The translations under genes and the position numbers were made by a program. A stretch of DNA of 64,000 nucleotides from Theristus sp. LFF4_11 (taxonomy: Eukaryota > Nematoda > Chromadorea > Monhysterida > Xyalidae): NCBI GenBank assembly GCA_030248135.1, contig JASANC010001605.1, forward strand, positions 1 through 64,000, given 5' to 3'. The notes under the pieces were generated by a model that was not told the origin of the DNA, made no database searches, and saw only the letters and a list, made by a program, of their open reading frames with translations. Position 1 is the first letter of the stretch. Each line of letters opens with the position of its first letter. Of this stretch, positions 61,401 to 64,000 are shown one piece after another.

Positions 61401-63672
61401 GTTCACGGTGTTTCTCTGTGCGATCAGTTCATCCTCGATTGTTTTCAAGGCACTGGGAATGTCTGCGTGCTCCCCATGGTACCGTCGCAACACACGCTCT
61501 GCTTCCGCATAGCGATTCCGAAGCATCAGCCAGTTTGGCGTTTCTTCACAAAACAGCCTGGAAAAGTAAACAGTATGCTGCGAACGTGACACGCTTTGAA
61601 TGTTTGAGCACGTTCGGTTCAATCTGCTGGCTCGACCTGAGAACTTGGCAATAGTTAATTAGTTGATTCGTAGATGCGCAGCTTTGGAGAACTTTCTGAC
61701 TGAACGTTTCAACGCACCAAAGCAAAAGGAGCGAGACAACAGCGACGCCCATTTCCACCAGCACAAGATACGGCCAGTGCTGATTGGTGCCGAGTAGCAC
61801 GGGCATCGCCAGCACCTGACCTGCCAGCCAGCCGAAACGAAACTGCAACAGGGCAACGCTGTTCATGGCGCCACGGATAGCCTGCGAACGAGGCAAAATG
61901 TGTCTTTGGATTGAAATTGTGACATGTGCAACACGCTGATTCGCTGTGAGATTGGACCCGTGCGAACATCTGTCTCTTGCTGAAATGACACCGGCTGTTC
62001 ACTTGCGGCCCCGGCACATTGACATGCCCCACACGTCCGCAAGGGCCTTCTTCAGATTTCCTGGGTGTGCATTTATGTGTTCGTTGAAATAAACAAATGC
62101 AAACCGAACTTGTGGACTGCATTCGGTGATGAACGTCGATTGAATGCTCGCAACGGCGTGCGTGCTGACACCCAGCAGAAACTTTGACAATGCCATCAAG
62201 AGGAACGTGTCAAAGTGCGACGCGAGTGCCGCTGGCAGCAACGACACCAACACGCACACGGCCATGATGCGCAGTGCGCCGCGGCGGCCGCACACGTCGC
62301 TCAGGCGCAGTAACGCGCCAGCTGGCAATAATCAATGCAATGCAGTTGCAGCAACCTGAACTGCAGTCTATGTCAGTGCTATTTTTCTAGTGAGAATGGC
62401 ATTGGCCAGCCAATGAGCTGTCTGCTTTTGACAAAAAAAAACATTTTTTTTATATTTGGTAGCAAACAAACAGAATATTCCGCCGAGCATCTGCAGCGCG
62501 AGATACAGCCCGTAGATCTGGTCGATCGTTGCTGTTGACGGAGTGGCCATTGTTTCATTTGAGTTGTACCATTTTGTGATTGTTGAGTTGAGAAATCGGC
62601 GCAGCGATGACGAAGCCCCGTTGCTGAGACCGACGTGGAAAGAACACTGGAATGGGCCCAACAGGCTGATGCACACGCACGCCACGAACAGTATGAATGT
62701 CGGTCGCTGCGGTTGTGCCATGTTGCACGCGAAACAATCGCAACAAAAAACAATTTCAGATCAAAACACGGAGTGTGATATTGTTTTTGTTTCATTAAAC
62801 CCAATGTCTCAGAAGTTTGGAAATTTTCAACAGACAAACTGACGAAAACTTGTTTACAACGGGTTTACAAAACCGAGAAAATGAAAAAACGTTACTCTTT
62901 TCGTACGACAAGATGATGAATTGACTCGTGAAAAAGCACGTGAACAAAAGAGCAACCATCAAAGACAACTGAGCTATAGTCTGGGCTTGTTTTGCATTTC
63001 AAGTGCAACTAGGGAACGCTTCTTCAATATCTGGGGTAAAGCACTCACAAAATATCAGTTCAAAACCTCAGTTCTGTTGTCCTGTTTGTGTGACAAAAGT
63101 GTACATGCCACAGTATGGGTTGGAATAAAAAAAATAAAAAAACCTTTAAACGAATTCGCAGGTCAAGATCTTCGCGGTTGGCTGGTGGCGCGCAATCTCA
63201 CCGACGAGCCGCAGTTCGGCCGCTGCTCGATTCGTGTGAACGCGATCAGCTACACCGGGGACATGGCTGCAAAAGTGCACAGCCAGCAACACACCGTGCA
63301 ACTGGACGCCAATGAAGGTGACCAAACCAGCGACGCACTGCGTCTTTTGCGGGTGCCGCAAGATATCGCTCACGTGCAGCCTGGCTGACGCCGAATTGAT
63401 GTGCGGGCGATACCATTGTTGCAGTGGTGGCGAAATGAACAGCAACAACAACAACAACTCTGACATGAGTGTAGTGTCTCAGCAGTTGTGCCGCTTGTCC
63501 TGCAGAGTTGACGACTGAGCTTGTCATTGGCGTTGCGGACTATGTGCACCGGCTGACAGCGGAGGCAGCGTTCTTGTTCACGGTGATGTGCGTGGTCGGC
63601 AGAGGGCGCCACAGTCAAGTGTACACGGTCACCGACGACGTCAGACTCATCATGCCGGACGTGCACATTCAG
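55440..63672 (+). CDS. Protein-glutamine gamma-glutamyltransferase (factor-XIII-type transglutaminase), 3' end outside window
   Basis: Sixteen in-phase exons: 55440-55519, 56667-56758, 56859-57045, 57131-57267, 57473-57549, 57730-57913, 58032-58150, 58231-58338, 58650-58827, 58978-59119, 59214-59317, 59381-59543, 59657-59754, 59885-60019, 63162-63317, 63506-63672; 709 codons so far. After a ~100-residue extension of low complexity comes the N-terminal beta-sandwich ([25 protein letters not shown]), then the catalytic core with Cys378 in [10 protein letters not shown], His438 in NFHVWNDAW and Asp461 in QAIDATPQE, all intact, then EVNAD, YKYPEG and the first beta-barrel. The last beta-barrel lies beyond the edge. 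The enzyme forms calcium-dependent isopeptide bonds between protein Gln and Lys side chains, as in clotting and cuticle or matrix cross-linking. No signal peptide is visible. Exons 1-3 and 5 are the least certain. Confidence 0.9.
56199..56481 (+). other. CG-rich patch with open frames inside transglutaminase intron 1
   Basis: Two overlapping plus-strand frames (56199-56477 and 56230-56481) encode Arg/Ser-rich polypeptides without a recognisable domain. It may be an alternative 5' exon or simply CG-rich sequence. The phase-consistent model of the gene skips it. Confidence 0.25.
60020..63161 (+). other. Transglutaminase intron 14 (3.1 kb), host of a nested gene
   Basis: Donor GTATGA after ...NSKTHLG and acceptor GAATTCGCAG before [16 protein letters not shown], both in phase. 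The other introns of this gene are about 40 to 310 nt, apart from intron 1 (1.15 kb). The sugar-transporter gene on the minus strand (60317-62721) fills most of it. Confidence 0.85.
60317..62721 (-). CDS. SLC2/GLUT-like major facilitator sugar transporter (divergent)
   Basis: Seven minus-strand exons: 62721-62472, 62321-62110, 61881-61718, 61557-61392, 61307-61229, 61129-60824, 60693-60317; about 517 residues, the usual GLUT length. Recognisable: TM1 with [10 protein letters not shown], the loop after TM2 with [12 protein letters not shown]4-5 with ECSPQ then AIRGAMN, the central loop [22 protein letters not shown]8-9 loop [12 protein letters not shown]10 with [13 protein letters not shown] (the conserved Trp kept) and the C-terminal PETKNRT. 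The family moves hexoses or polyols across the plasma membrane by facilitated diffusion. Several sugar-contact motifs are altered: the QQLSGINA region of TM7 reads NALSGIDI, and PESPR reads CEETPN. Intron 4 would use a GC donor (CAG then GCATGA) unless the GT at 61405-61404 is used. Substrate cannot be predicted. Confidence 0.88.
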
Positions 63673-64000
63673 GTGCGCTCGACCGGCATAGCCAATCAGC
63701 CCAGTGCACTGAAAAAACGTCCTCAAACTTTTTTCCAAACATTTTGGCCAAACGATTCATCTCTTGTGGCTACCGGTGGTAACCAAACCTTGTACCGGTG
63801 GCACAGTGGTAGCCACAACTACCAGAAAGGGAGCGTTTAGCCCGATACTTTTGTTTGACTACCGGTACCCACAAGAGCTGGAGTGTTTGGCACAAAATGT
63901 TTGGTTAAAAATTTTGGGAATGTTTTTCAGTGTGGTTGCGCGTTTAAATTTGGTGCTCACTGATTGGTTTGACCAGCTCGATGCAGCCAATCAACACGTC
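63673..64000 (+). other. Transglutaminase intron 16 and unresolved sequence to the window edge
   Basis: The donor GTGCGC follows ...MPDVHIQ at 63672. A 3' splice-site-like TTTTTCAG ends at 63931, but the phase-0 reading after it stops within 11 codons. I cannot assign the next exon. Confidence 0.5.

Overview
The window is nuclear DNA of a multicellular animal. It is AT-rich, its genes have many short GT-AG introns, and transposon-derived repeats fill the spaces between them. Three spliced genes can be rebuilt exon by exon with consistent reading phase: a rotund/squeeze/LIN-29-type C2H2 zinc-finger regulator (+ strand, 11.2-34.4 kb), a factor-XIII-type transglutaminase (+ strand, 55.4 kb to beyond the right edge) and an SLC2/GLUT-like sugar transporter (- strand, 60.3-62.7 kb) lying wholly inside a transglutaminase intron. 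The zinc-finger spacing and the transglutaminase active-site context look protostome/ecdysozoan (nematode- or arthropod-like). The phylum cannot be fixed from the window alone.

Layout. 1-11 kb: no convincing gene; one Tc1/mariner element with long terminal inverted repeats (1001-1925), one 199-bp MITE and a tRNA-like fragment. 11.2-34.4 kb: the zinc-finger gene with 11 coding exons, including a 13.6-kb intron that cuts through the first finger and holds a probable alternative first exon. Its introns carry three mariner-type elements. 34.4-38.7 kb: 3' UTR and unique AT-rich sequence. 38.8-42.3 kb: a 3.5-kb satellite of 45-bp units (three 15-bp subunits) with higher-order structure. 43.1-44.2 kb: a second copy, inverted, of the foldback mariner derivative also seen at 18.6-19.7 kb.

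45.9-54.6 kb: the most unusual part. A set of transposon insertions lie inside one another. They are mostly short non-autonomous elements rich in G or C homopolymers with 8-bp target-site duplications. I separate three families, called X, Y and Z here, plus a TA-flanked foldback MITE carrying a GAC/GTC triplet hairpin and a 1260-bp LTR retrotransposon whose two 136-bp LTRs are identical. For most insertions another copy in the same window shows the uninterrupted target, so the order of insertion can be read directly (nesting depth four).

55.4-64 kb: the transglutaminase, with catalytic Cys, His and Asp all present, and the opposite-strand transporter nested in its 3.1-kb intron 14. No CRISPR array, prokaryotic operon, rRNA or intact tRNA was seen.
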